64,000 nucleotides of DNA. It comes from Halomonas sp. ALS9. GTDB taxonomy: Bacteria; Pseudomonadota; Gammaproteobacteria; Pseudomonadales; Halomonadaceae. Numbering within the stretch: position 1 is the first letter of the stretch; every line of letters starts with the position of its first letter. The DNA is taken from positions 1 through 64,000 of the forward strand of contig NZ_LXRG01000076.1 of assembly GCF_001651035.1 (NCBI RefSeq), read 5' to 3'. Made by a program: the position numbers and the translations under genes. Under the pieces are notes generated by a model, which had not been told where the DNA came from, ran no database searches, and saw nothing but the letters and a program-made list of their open reading frames with translations. Shown piece after piece: positions 52,680-64,000 of this stretch.

Positions 52680-52982
52680 GGCCTTTCTCCTGTCAAAAAG
52701 TGGGAAAATCTATTATTCAGCGATTCGCTAGTGGAATCGGCGGGCACTCTATCACTTTTGACTAATGGGCGGGGGTGGTTATGCAGAGCAGTCATAGCGC
52801 ATGCGGTTGATTCGTACATTCTGCTTAGTTAGCGGCTGGCCATGGGTCTTAAAGCGTAGCTATTAAAATGGGGAGTTGAGATGCAGCGTGGTGAAGGGCA
52901 CGCTTCTCGCCATAGTGATCAATAGAGGATAGCGCCTACTTATACGCTAGAAATATACCTATCTGCAGTCTCGTTGAGTCGA
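52680..52982. other. Intergenic region between the symporter and the toxin gene
   Basis: About 300 bases with no gene that I can support. It should hold the symporter promoter (minus strand) and whatever ends the toxin-antitoxin transcript. No strong hairpin or repeat was seen. Confidence 0.5.
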
Positions 52983-53261
52983 TCACTCACTTGGAAATTT
53001 CTGTTTCTGATGAAGCACTCGCATGATGCGAATAGTGGGGCCATCGACCCAGTAGGAAATAATTATCGAGATCTCAGGGATGATAAGCAGCCTGCCTGGA
53101 ATGCCATCTCGCTGCACGCCCATCAACGGTTGCTCAAGTAGGTTTTCAGCTTTAGTTTCAATAAGGTTATCGGTTTTCTCCGCCACCAAAGGGTTAAAGT
53201 CGTGAAGAAACTCGAAGATTACCTCCCGATCATTAAGCGATTCTTCTTCCCAAAAAATCAT
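52983..53261 (-). CDS. RelE/ParE-superfamily toxin
   Basis: 92 residues. IFEFLHDFNPLVAEKTDNLIE matches the N-terminal helices and IPGRLLIIPEISIIISYWVDG with IRIMRVLHQKQKFP the C-terminal strands of RelE/ParE-type toxins. Start overlaps the antitoxin stop (ATGA). Members either cleave mRNA on the ribosome or poison gyrase; which applies here cannot be told from sequence. Confidence 0.82.
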   Translation of the reverse strand: MIFWEEESLNDREVIFEFLHDFNPLVAEKTDNLIETKAENLLEQPLMGVQRDGIPGRLLIIPEISIIISYWVDGPTIRIMRVLHQKQKFPSE

Positions 53262-53542
53262 GGTTTAGCTCGGTGACGGATTTTAGCTTTGCGTTCAGCC
53301 ATCTGTGCTTTTGCGCTTTCATGATCAATAAAGGAAGCTTGTCCCTCATCATATTTCTCAAACGCCTGATTAACTTGCTGTGTCAACCATGTATCGTGAG
53401 ATAACACCTTGCGCTGTTGCTCAGCCAACTGCTCGGTAAATTCACGGCAGGCATCGCTAAGCGTACGCCCCTGGCTCTCAGCCATTTGTTGGCTTAAGCG
53501 TTTTGTTTCCTCATCGACACGAAACTGTATTCTGGTGTCCAT
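53258..53542 (-). CDS. RelB/DinJ-family antitoxin
   Basis: 94 residues from ATG 53542, which follows GGAG at 6 bases. The N-terminal ribbon-helix-helix (TRIQFRVDEETKRLSQQMAE) is for DNA binding and autorepression; the charged C-terminal helix should wrap the toxin. The first gene of the pair, overlapping the toxin start by four bases, the usual antitoxin-toxin order. Confidence 0.82.
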   Translation of the reverse strand: MDTRIQFRVDEETKRLSQQMAESQGRTLSDACREFTEQLAEQQRKVLSHDTWLTQQVNQAFEKYDEGQASFIDHESAKAQMAERKAKIRHRAKP

Positions 53543-55930
<2,388 letters not shown>

Positions 55931-56084
55931 AGATGGCTTCCTTAATGAGCGGACAATCGTGCCGCTAGGTTAATACCCGATTTTAAAAAGCGGTTTCAAG
56001 AAGTTAGGGCAGACGAAGTTTGGAAGCCTAGAGGAAGAGAAAGTTCAGCACGGAAGAGTGGACGTAAAACAGTTGCTTATTATT

Positions 56085-56101
56085 TGCACGGTTTGTGCAA
56101 T
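56085..56101. promoter_or_regulatory. Inverted repeat upstream of the PerM-like gene
   Basis: TTGCAC-GGTTT-GTGCAA, a 6-bp perfect inverted repeat 47 bases before the start codon, within the probable promoter region. Candidate operator, regulator unknown. Confidence 0.35.
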
Positions 56102-56148
56102 ATGCCGAATACAGCCATTATATATGGACAACAAACTAGGGATAGGTT

Positions 56149-57246
56149 ATGTCGAAATTGTCGGATGAAAATTACCGCAGCGTTCCGCTCCATGCCACCT
56201 TGGCCCTCGCCGCGCTGGTAGTGATTATTGCGGGCATGAAGGTAGGCGCGGACTTATTGGTGCCGCTGTTACTGGCGATTTTTATCGCAGTAGTGTGCAC
56301 CTCACCTGTGCAGTGGCTACATCGGTGTGGCCTGAGCATGAGGGTATCGGCATTCCTGACCTTAATGGTGTTGCTAGGTTTTATATCGCTGATTGGCCTG
56401 TTGGTGGTCAATAGTTTCAGTACCTTTGTAACTGCCTTGCCCGATATTGAGTCGCGGCTTTACGAACAGTATTGGAATTTGCTCAATGCACTGTCTTCGC
56501 GGGGGCTGGCGATTAATCCTGATCAGATCAACTCGCTCTTCGAAGGGGAGGACGAAGGCTCCTGGATGCCCGCGCTATTGAGCCAGCTTGGCAACCTCTT
56601 CATGCAGAGCATTATTGTTGGGCTGCTGGTCATCTTCATGTTGTTTGAAACACTCAATGTGCGTGACAAGGTCTCTCGAGCATTGGAAAACCCCGCACCC
56701 AGCTTGAAACGCTTTAGCGAATTTAGTTTAACGTTGAAGCGTTATTTGGCCGTGAAAACAGCTATTAGCCTTGTTACGGGAATATTGGTTTGGCTCTCTT
56801 GCCTGATTATTGGCGTAGAGTTTGCGTTGCTGTGGGGGGTGTTAGCGTTTGCGCTAAATTTTATTCCCAATATTGGCTCAGCGCTGGCAGCGATACCGCC
56901 AGTACTGTTGTTACTGATTGCGCCGGATGGTGGCGCATTTCAGGCGATGCTGTTGGCTTCTGCCTATCTGGTGATCAACTTTTTGCTTGGAAATTTGATT
57001 GAGCCACGGGTAATGGGGCAGGCGCTAGGGCTATCTACCTTTGTAGCATTTTTATCACTAGTGGTATGGGGGTGGATCTTTGGGGCGGCGGGGATGCTGC
57101 TTTCAGTGATGCTGACAATGACGCTGAAAATTGCCTTGGATAGTCACCCAGAAACGCGTTGGATCGCGCGGCTGTTAGGGCCGGGAAAGCGTCGCGTTAA
57201 AGATGGTCAAGCAAGTGATGCTAGTCTGCCGCCGTGGAAGCGCTAA
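56149..57246 (+). CDS. AI-2E/PerM-family transporter
   Basis: 365 residues with about eight membrane segments, starting ATLALAALVVIIAGMKVGADL. The conserved LPVLLAIF-like (LLVPLLLAIFIAVVCTSPVQ) N-terminal part and the C-terminal GNLIEPRVMGQALGLSTFVAFLSLVVWGW signature define the family. Members include the AI-2 exporter TqsA and sodium/proton antiporters of halophiles; the substrate here is unknown. Confidence 0.88.
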   Translation: MSKLSDENYRSVPLHATLALAALVVIIAGMKVGADLLVPLLLAIFIAVVCTSPVQWLHRCGLSMRVSAFLTLMVLLGFISLIGLLVVNSFSTFVTALPDIESRLYEQYWNLLNALSSRGLAINPDQINSLFEGEDEGSWMPALLSQLGNLFMQSIIVGLLVIFMLFETLNVRDKVSRALENPAPSLKRFSEFSLTLKRYLAVKTAISLVTGILVWLSCLIIGVEFALLWGVLAFALNFIPNIGSALAAIPPVLLLLIAPDGGAFQAMLLASAYLVINFLLGNLIEPRVMGQALGLSTFVAFLSLVVWGWIFGAAGMLLSVMLTMTLKIALDSHPETRWIARLLGPGKRRVKDGQASDASLPPWKR

Positions 57247-57303
57247 AGTGAAGGTAGCTGAAGTTCAGATAACTGAAAGTTAAGGTAAAGAGTTGTGAAA
57301 AGG

Positions 57304-57328
57304 CTACCGCCGACAGTGTCGGCGGTAG
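57304..57328. terminator. Bidirectional terminator between the PerM-like gene and trxA
   Basis: CTACCGCCGAC/GTCGGCGGTAG, an 11-bp perfect stem with a 3-base loop. TTGTATTTTC follows on the plus strand and CCTTTTC on the minus strand, so it can end both convergent transcripts. Confidence 0.8.
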
Positions 57329-57350
57329 TTGTATTTTCTAGCTGCATTCA

Positions 57351-57674
57351 TCAAGCATTTTGTTCGATGAACTGCGTCAGTTGTGATTTAGACTGCGCGC
57401 CAACCAGTGAAGCGACTTTGGTACCGGACTTAAACAGCATGACGGTAGGTACACCGCGCACGCCCTGTTCGGCAGCAATTTCAGGTGCGTCGTCGACATT
57501 GACGCTAACGACTTTCAGGCTATCTTGACGCTCGGAAGCCACTTCATCAACGACTGGGGCCATCACTTTGCACGGGCCACACCACGGCGCCCAGAATTTC
57601 ATTAGCACAGGCTGGTCAGCGTTGAGGACTTCTTGCTCAAAATTGGCGTTGGTGACATCAACATTATTAGCCAT
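57351..57674 (-). CDS. trxA: Thioredoxin 1
   Basis: 107-residue thioredoxin with the active site WAPWCGPCK (Cys32/Cys35 numbering of the family) and the cis-proline loop GVRGVPTVMLF. It donates electrons to, among others, PAPS reductase, encoded 1.5 kb away. GGAGAAG precedes the ATG. Confidence 0.97.
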   Translation of the reverse strand: MANNVDVTNANFEQEVLNADQPVLMKFWAPWCGPCKVMAPVVDEVASERQDSLKVVSVNVDDAPEIAAEQGVRGVPTVMLFKSGTKVASLVGAQSKSQLTQFIEQNA

Positions 57675-59162
<1,488 letters not shown>

Positions 59163-59171
59163 GTGGCGGGG

Positions 59172-59792
59172 TTAATGCTGTAAATGCAATCCGCATTCGC
59201 GCTTCTCTTCCACTTTGGTGGGGTCGAAGTAGTCGAAGTTGTCGGGCAGATTATGAGCCTGTAGGTACTGGTACATATCTTTAGCACTCCACTGCAGCAG
59301 CGGAGCCACTTTCAATAGGCCATCGCTGTTGCGGCTAACCGGCTGCATTTTGGCCCGCTCAGGGGTGTCTTCAGCGCGCAGCGCGGTAAACCATACGTCG
59401 GGCTGCATTTCACGCAGCGCGCGTTCAAAAGGCTCAATTTTGACTTCCTGAGTAAAGGCTGCGTGGCGTGGGTCGTCGATACCGGGCATAGGGCCTTCCA
59501 ACGCTTCACGGTGGGCGCGGGTGCGCTGGGGAATAAAGCTCACCAGATTGAGATTGAGCTGTTTAATGACCTCGTCAGCAAACTGATAGGTCGCCTCAGT
59601 ATTGTAGCCGCTGTCCATCCAGACAATGGGAATATCCGGGCGCACCTGGGTGACCATATGCAAAATCACTGCCTCAAAGGGTCGAAAGTTGGTGGTGCAA
59701 ATAGGCCGCGCGCCCTGGGCAAGCGCCCACTCGACTAATCCTTGGGGGTTATTTGCGAAATCTCTGTTAATCGCTGCAAGCTCTGAGGACAT
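59172..59792 (-). CDS. cysH: Phosphoadenylyl-sulfate (PAPS) reductase
   Basis: 206 residues, shorter than E. coli CysH (244). It reduces activated sulfate to sulfite with thioredoxin. The C-terminal catalytic motif KRECGLHL is intact. The paired CysCys...CxxC residues of iron-sulfur APS reductases are missing, pointing to a cluster-free PAPS-type enzyme. The N-terminus lacks the usual first ~40 residues and TTNFRPFEA replaces the typical SSSFG-like nucleotide loop, so substrate preference deserves a check. AGGAGG precedes the ATG; the array at 59805-59860 lies directly upstream. Confidence 0.88.
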   Translation of the reverse strand: MSSELAAINRDFANNPQGLVEWALAQGARPICTTNFRPFEAVILHMVTQVRPDIPIVWMDSGYNTEATYQFADEVIKQLNLNLVSFIPQRTRAHREALEGPMPGIDDPRHAAFTQEVKIEPFERALREMQPDVWFTALRAEDTPERAKMQPVSRNSDGLLKVAPLLQWSAKDMYQYLQAHNLPDNFDYFDPTKVEEKRECGLHLQH

Positions 59793-59804
59793 GCTGCCTC
59801 CTAA

Positions 59805-59860
59805 TCGGGAATTAAATGTCGGGAATTAATTATCGATAGTTAAATATCGAAAGTTAAATA
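59805..59860. repeat. Four 14-bp tandem repeats upstream of cysH
   Basis: TCGGGAATTAAATG, TCGGGAATTAATTA, TCGATAGTTAAATA and TCGAAAGTTAAATA head to tail, directly upstream of the cysH ribosome-binding site on the minus strand. Confidence 0.92.
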
Positions 59861-59951
59861 ATGCTGACTAGGCTACCAAACAGGAGGCAGCGAACCCCAA
59901 TACCGTTTAGTTTGGCTTTTATATTCCTTTTTGATATAGAGCTCGCGCTGC

Positions 59952-61307
59952 TTATTCCAAAGCGCCAATTAGGTGACGAATTTTATCCAGCGTCTCGGTG
60001 TACTCTTCCTCCGCCTGGGAGTCTGCTACTAAGCCTCCGCCGCCCCATACATGCACTCTTCCTGCCTCGGCCACCATAGTACGAATAGCGATGGAGGTGT
60101 CCATGCTGCCGCGTACATCCACATAGCCTAAGCTGCCGCAGTAAACGCTGCGCTGGCAGGGCTCCAGCTCCTCGATGATCTGCATCGCGCGAATTTTGGG
60201 TGCGCCGGTAATTGAGCCGCCGGGAAAGGCCGCCTTAAGCAGTGCCAGTGGTGTGTAGTGGCTGGCCAGCGTTCCCTGCACCACGCTAACCAAGTGGTGC
60301 ACGTTAGGGTAGCTCTCTAAGCGACATAGTTGCGGAACGCGAATGGAGCCTGGCTGACAGACTCGGCCCAGGTCATTGCGCAGTAGGTCGACAATCATCA
60401 CATTCTCAGCGCGATCTTTAGTGCTGCTCATTAACTGTTCAGCCAGCGCCTGATCTTCTTCAAGCGTCGCGCCTCGCGGGCGGGTACCTTTTATCGGCCG
60501 TGTTTCGACCTCGCCGTTGCGGCACTGAATAAACCGCTCGGGCGAAAGTGACAGTACGGCCTTATCGCCCCAGGCCATAAAACCTGAATAGGGCGTGGGG
60601 GTTGCTTTGCGTAACTGTAGGTATGCCTGCCACTCATCCCCTTGGTAATCGGCATAAAAGCGCTGAGCCAAATTGATTTGGTAGCAGTCACCCGCCCGAA
60701 TATAGCGCTGCACGGCGTTAAAGCGCTCGACGTACTCGGCATGGCTAAGTTCTGCTTTGAAGGTATCAGTTACTGCGAATGGGCTGGGCGGCACTGGCGT
60801 CTGGGTAAGCCAGCTCTCCACTTGCTCACGACGCTGCGAGGTGGCGATTAACCACGCCTGCTGAGCCATGTGATCCAGTGTGATGCACCAGTCGTAAAGC
60901 CCTAAACGGGCTTGGGGTAGTGTGACTGGGCTTTTCTGACCGCTTGGGATGGATAAGGTTTTACGACCAAGATCGTAGCCCCAGTACCCTATTAGGCCGC
61001 CTAGGAAAGGGAGTTCGCTGGTTTTATCAGGGATATCCAGTTGGTTCAGTAGCCACTGCTGAAGGGCAAAGGCATCGTTGACCAAATGCGCCGGCGGGCT
61101 AAGCTGATCCGACGCGATACTTGCTTCGCCATAATGACCAACTTCCAGCGTAGCAAGCGGGTCGCTACTGATGATATCAAATCGACCGGTGGCGACAGGG
61201 CGACCACTATCGAGTAGCACCGCGCCGGGCCTGGCACGCAGGCAGGCGAATATCCCCAATGGGTCGGGTGAATAGGGCAGGGCAGTTATCGTCAACGCCT
61301 TGATCAT
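59952..61307 (-). CDS. pabB: Aminodeoxychorismate synthase component I
   Basis: 451 residues (E. coli PabB 453). Chorismate-utilising enzyme making 4-amino-4-deoxychorismate for folate. The Lys of PIKGTRPRG is the PabB-specific nucleophile; TrpE has Ala there. GGSITGAPKIRAMQIIEEL and YCGSLGYVDVRGSMDTSIAIRT are shared with the family. ATG 61307 has AGGCG upstream; a longer form from 61340 is possible. It would use ammonia from TrpG/PabA, probably the trpG product at 40.6 kb. Confidence 0.9.
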   Translation of the reverse strand: MIKALTITALPYSPDPLGIFACLRARPGAVLLDSGRPVATGRFDIISSDPLATLEVGHYGEASIASDQLSPPAHLVNDAFALQQWLLNQLDIPDKTSELPFLGGLIGYWGYDLGRKTLSIPSGQKSPVTLPQARLGLYDWCITLDHMAQQAWLIATSQRREQVESWLTQTPVPPSPFAVTDTFKAELSHAEYVERFNAVQRYIRAGDCYQINLAQRFYADYQGDEWQAYLQLRKATPTPYSGFMAWGDKAVLSLSPERFIQCRNGEVETRPIKGTRPRGATLEEDQALAEQLMSSTKDRAENVMIVDLLRNDLGRVCQPGSIRVPQLCRLESYPNVHHLVSVVQGTLASHYTPLALLKAAFPGGSITGAPKIRAMQIIEELEPCQRSVYCGSLGYVDVRGSMDTSIAIRTMVAEAGRVHVWGGGGLVADSQAEEEYTETLDKIRHLIGALE

Positions 61308-61615
61308 TAAGCAAACGCCTGGCCAGTTAGGGCGGGCCATTTTAGAGTGGCGTAGACGATGACACCAGCACAGGGCTTCGACGCCTTTCTCACGTTCGAC
61401 CTTTATGCACTCCCATCTCGCAGAGCGCTAACGCTATTTGCCAGTAGCGCAATTCATATAACGAATGACCAATAACAGTTTGATTGTTGACAGGCCAGGT
61501 TTTGTTGTCACTGCCAGTACAACGAAAGGCGTATAAAATCGGCTAACATGGCTAGTTGACGGTTTAATTATCACGCGCTAGAGTCTGTTTACTTTTCAAT
61601 TGTCGACAATTCCCC
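61308..61615. other. Divergent promoter region between pabB and the prp regulator
   Basis: About 300 bases. It holds a TTGACA (61487-61492) near TTTGATTGTTGACAGG, a TATAAAAT (61532-61539), and a better paired TTGACG-17-TAGAGT promoter (61556-61584) for the regulator gene. A perfect palindrome follows at 61598-61611. No gene seen. Confidence 0.5.
61598..61611. promoter_or_regulatory. 14-bp perfect palindrome before the GntR-family gene (putative operator)
   Basis: AATTGTCGACAATT ends four bases before the start codon and lies 13 bases after the candidate -10 box. TTGT-N2-ACAA palindromes are typical of FCD-type GntR repressors, so autoregulation is likely. A degraded relative, ATTGTTGACAGG, is at 61483-61494. 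Confidence 0.6.
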
Positions 61616-62416
61616 ATGGATACACTCGCTACAAGCTCACTATCTCGCTCACTGAAAGCCGCTGAAGTGGCATCCGACAGCGATGAGTCTGAGGACGCAA
61701 TTTCTGCAATCTCGGCTTCTGAAGCAACCGTGCCTGAAGTTCGCACGCTCGCCGAGCGGGTATTTCATCAGCTACAGGATGCCATTGTGCGCGGCGAGCT
61801 TGCGCCCGGCAGTAAAATAACCGAGCCAGGGCTATCTAAAACCTATGGTATTTCTCGTGGCCCGTTGCGCGAGGCGATGCGGCGTTTGGAAGCCCACCGC
61901 CTGATTGAGCGCGTTCCTCATGTGGGCGCACGGGTGGTTAAGCTTTCGATGAAAGAGCTTCTAGAGCTGTTTGACCTGCGTGAAGCCCTTGAAAGCATGG
62001 CGGCGCGTCTGGCCGCTGAGCATATGTCACCGGAAGAGGTTCAGGGCTTGCGAGATGTGCTGGCGCTGCACGAAGGCCAGGCGGATTTAAAGCGTGGTGA
62101 AGCTTACTACCAACGCGAAGGTGATCTCGATTTTCACTACTGCATCGTCCAGGGCAGCCATAACAAAATGCTCATGAACCTACTCTGCGACGATCTTTAC
62201 TACCTTGTGCGCCTTTACCGCACTCAGTTTAGTGCCAGTGGTACGCGGCCCCAGCGCGCTTTTGTGGAGCACCACCGCATTGTGGATGCCATAGAAGCGG
62301 GCGATGCGGAGCTGGCCGAGCTGCTAATGCGCCGCCATGTCAGCGCCTCCCGCACCAATGTGGCAGATCGTTACGCCGCGGCCCTGGAACAGTCAGCCGC
62401 TAAATCGCAAAGCTAA
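61616..62416 (+). CDS. GntR/FCD-family regulator of the methylcitrate operon
   Basis: 266 residues. After a Ser/Asp/Glu-rich N-terminal tail of about 40 residues comes a winged helix (VFHQLQDAIVRGELAPGSKI, SKTYGISRGPLREAMRRLEA), then an FCD effector domain with likely metal-binding DFHYC, VEHHR and MRRHV positions. Genomic position upstream of prpB and prpC suggests it controls propionate catabolism, probably sensing a methylcitrate-cycle intermediate. It has no visible Shine-Dalgarno; the operator palindrome occupies that place. Confidence 0.87.
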   Translation: MDTLATSSLSRSLKAAEVASDSDESEDAISAISASEATVPEVRTLAERVFHQLQDAIVRGELAPGSKITEPGLSKTYGISRGPLREAMRRLEAHRLIERVPHVGARVVKLSMKELLELFDLREALESMAARLAAEHMSPEEVQGLRDVLALHEGQADLKRGEAYYQREGDLDFHYCIVQGSHNKMLMNLLCDDLYYLVRLYRTQFSASGTRPQRAFVEHHRIVDAIEAGDAELAELLMRRHVSASRTNVADRYAAALEQSAAKSQS

Positions 62417-62451
62417 AGCATAATTAAAATCAGCAACAGGAGAAACGCCCC

Positions 62452-63342
62452 ATGTCCCAGATGACTCCCGGCGCCCGCTTTCGGGCCGCGCTTGAGGCTA
62501 ACCGCCCGCTGCCAATCCTAGGCACCATTAATGCCTATACAGCGCTGATGGCCGATAAGGTGGGCCATCAAGCGATCTACCTTTCCGGTGGCGGCGTGGC
62601 TAACGCCTCGTTCGGCTTGCCGGATTTGGGCATGACGACCATGAACGACGTGGTCGAGGATGCCCACCGTATTTGCGGCGCGACCGAGCTGCCGCTGTTG
62701 GTGGATATCGATACTGGTTGGGGCGGCGCCTTTAATATTGCCCGTACCGTCAAAGAGATGCAGCGCGCTGGCGTTGCGGCGATTCATATGGAAGACCAGG
62801 TGGCACAAAAGCGCTGCGGTCATCGCCCCAACAAGGCGATCGTCTCGCAGCAGGAGATGGTCGACCGCATTAAAGCCGCGGCGGATGCCAAGATCGATCC
62901 CGATTTCTACCTGATTGCCCGCACCGATGCGTTTCAAAAAGAGGGTCTTGACGCCGCCATTGAGCGCGCCAACGCCTGTGTGGAAGCGGGTGCAGATGCC
63001 ATCTTCGCCGAAGCGGTGCACACCCTGGATGATTACAAGGCTTTCTGCCAGCGGGTCAACGCACCGATTCTAGCCAATATCACCGAATTTGGCGCAACAC
63101 CGCTGTTTACTCAAACGGAGCTTGGCGACGTTGGCTGCCGTATGGTGCTTTACCCGCTATCTGCGTTCCGCGCCATGAACGCTGCGGCCCTGCAGGTCTA
63201 TCAAAGCATTCTGGATAACGGTCACCAAAAAGAGGTTGTGCCGTTAATGCAAACCCGCGACGAGCTCTACGATTTCCTGAACTACCACGATTTTGAGCAG
63301 AAACTGGACGCCCTTTTTGCCGAGAAAGGTGATGACCAGTAA
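62452..63342 (+). CDS. prpB: 2-Methylisocitrate lyase
   Basis: 296 residues of the isocitrate lyase/PEP mutase superfamily. It splits 2-methylisocitrate into pyruvate and succinate. [16 protein letters not shown] holds the metal Asp and [16 protein letters not shown] the catalytic Cys (KRCGH). [17 protein letters not shown] and [11 protein letters not shown] are typical of PrpB. AGGAG lies 9 bases before the ATG. Between the regulator and prpC. Confidence 0.95.
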   Translation: MSQMTPGARFRAALEANRPLPILGTINAYTALMADKVGHQAIYLSGGGVANASFGLPDLGMTTMNDVVEDAHRICGATELPLLVDIDTGWGGAFNIARTVKEMQRAGVAAIHMEDQVAQKRCGHRPNKAIVSQQEMVDRIKAAADAKIDPDFYLIARTDAFQKEGLDAAIERANACVEAGADAIFAEAVHTLDDYKAFCQRVNAPILANITEFGATPLFTQTELGDVGCRMVLYPLSAFRAMNAAALQVYQSILDNGHQKEVVPLMQTRDELYDFLNYHDFEQKLDALFAEKGDDQ

Positions 63343-63417
63343 GCCTGCCCTCGTCGCCGAGACTAAAGTTTAATGAAATACACAATTTAAAATAAAAGCA
63401 GTAATAGGAGACACACC

Positions 63418-64000
63418 ATGGCTGATAAACCCGTGACAGGTGCAGGACTACGTGGTCAAAGCGCCGGTTCCACCGCGCTATGTACGGTAGGCAAAACAGG
63501 TTCAGGCCTGACCTACCGTGGCTTTGATATCAAAGAGCTCGCTGAAAAAGCCAAATTTGAAGAGGTCGCTTACCTGCTATTGAAGGGCAAGCTTCCCAAC
63601 CAGGCTGAACTGGATCACTACATCGCCAAGCTGAAAAGTCTACGTGGGCTGCCCGAGGCGCTGAAAACAGTGCTTGAGCAAATTCCCAAAGATGCCCACC
63701 CGATGGATGTGATGCGCACTGGCACTTCGATGCTGGGTAATCTGGAAACCGAGGAGAACTTCGACCAGCAGCAGGACGTTGCCGACCGCCTTCTGGCGGT
63801 GCTGCCCTCGATTATCTGTTACTGGTACCGCTTCTCTCACGACGGCGTGCGCATTGATACCGAAACGGATGACGACTCGGTAGGCGGCCATTTCCTTAAT
63901 ATGCTACGCGGTGAGCCTGCCTCTGAGTTGCATGCGCGGGTGATGAACGTATCGCTGATTCTCTACGCCGAGCATGAATTTAACGCCTCTACCTTTACCG
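63418..64000 (+). CDS. prpC: 2-Methylcitrate synthase (partial, runs off the window)
   Basis: The first 194 codons of a citrate-synthase-family enzyme that joins propionyl-CoA and oxaloacetate. GLRGQSAGSTALCTVGKTG, LTYRGFDIKELAE, AYLLLKGKLP, HPMDVMRTG and the partial LYAEHEFNASTFT with a catalytic His match PrpC. TAGGAG precedes the ATG by 7-8 bases. The frame is open to the window edge; the rest of the operon (commonly acnD and prpF, or prpD) should follow. Confidence 0.94.
   Translation, partial: MADKPVTGAGLRGQSAGSTALCTVGKTGSGLTYRGFDIKELAEKAKFEEVAYLLLKGKLPNQAELDHYIAKLKSLRGLPEALKTVLEQIPKDAHPMDVMRTGTSMLGNLETEENFDQQQDVADRLLAVLPSIICYWYRFSHDGVRIDTETDDDSVGGHFLNMLRGEPASELHARVMNVSLILYAEHEFNASTFT

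Noticed and set aside
59952..61307. Annotation as TrpE (anthranilate synthase component I)
   Set aside because: The motif PIKGTRPRG has the Lys specific for PabB, whereas TrpE has Ala, and the length (451) matches PabB.

Overview
The window looks like a chromosomal segment of a halophilic gammaproteobacterium, most likely Halomonadaceae (Halomonas/Vreelandella). This is inferred from the protein families and gene neighbourhoods; no database search was possible. Almost all of it is ordinary core-type DNA: tightly packed operons with many TAATG or ATGA stop/start overlaps. I see no phage, insertion sequence, CRISPR array, rRNA or tRNA.

Region by region. 0-2.5 kb: peroxide defence (ahpC, ahpF). 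2.7-7 kb: putrescine ABC importer potFGHI. 7-13.6 kb: two small proteins, an RND efflux pump with its adaptor, and an HI0933-type flavoprotein. 13.6-19.3 kb: envelope and osmotic genes (yqjD/yqjE/yqjK-like, pldA, an MscK-type channel). 19.3-23.6 kb: tlyA, then a two-gene unit of an ATP-grasp ligase and a 690-residue protein with papain-like Cys/His/Asn motifs. That pair is the best candidate for an undescribed system. 23.7-27.9 kb: small conserved genes, then a visibly AT-richer pair (EamA transporter, AlkB-like dioxygenase) that may have been acquired. 28-31.8 kb: cysPTWA sulfate/thiosulfate importer. 32-43.1 kb: rpe, ndh, gph, a lone metal-binding protein, an NAD-dependent formate dehydrogenase with fused FdsG-FdsB, and trpGDC. 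43.1-47.4 kb: a second RND pump with altered proton-relay residues. 47.5-53.5 kb: YdiJ-type D-2-hydroxyglutarate dehydrogenase, DUF4202, a dicarboxylate/amino-acid symporter and a RelB/RelE-type toxin-antitoxin pair. 53.8-61.3 kb: serS, a SIMPL protein, a PerM-type permease, trxA, cysB, cysH and pabB. 61.6-64 kb: start of the methylcitrate (propionate) operon with its GntR-family regulator; prpC runs off the end.

Connections. Sulfur assimilation is represented three times (cysPTWA, cysB, cysH), with thioredoxin, the usual reductant of CysH, nearby. trpG and pabB can together serve folate synthesis, while no trpE is present. Formate oxidation and NDH-2 both feed the NAD(H) pool.

A pattern crosses the whole window: many gene boundaries carry short imperfect tandem arrays with units of 7 and 12-16 bp (about 5.15, 6.95, 7.85, 13.6, 20.1, 23.6, 58.1 and 59.8 kb, plus an in-frame 12-bp array at 46.4 kb). 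Several abut translation starts. Candidate operators (perfect or near-perfect palindromes) were found upstream of ahpC, both RND operons, cysP/rpe, the PerM gene and the prp regulator.
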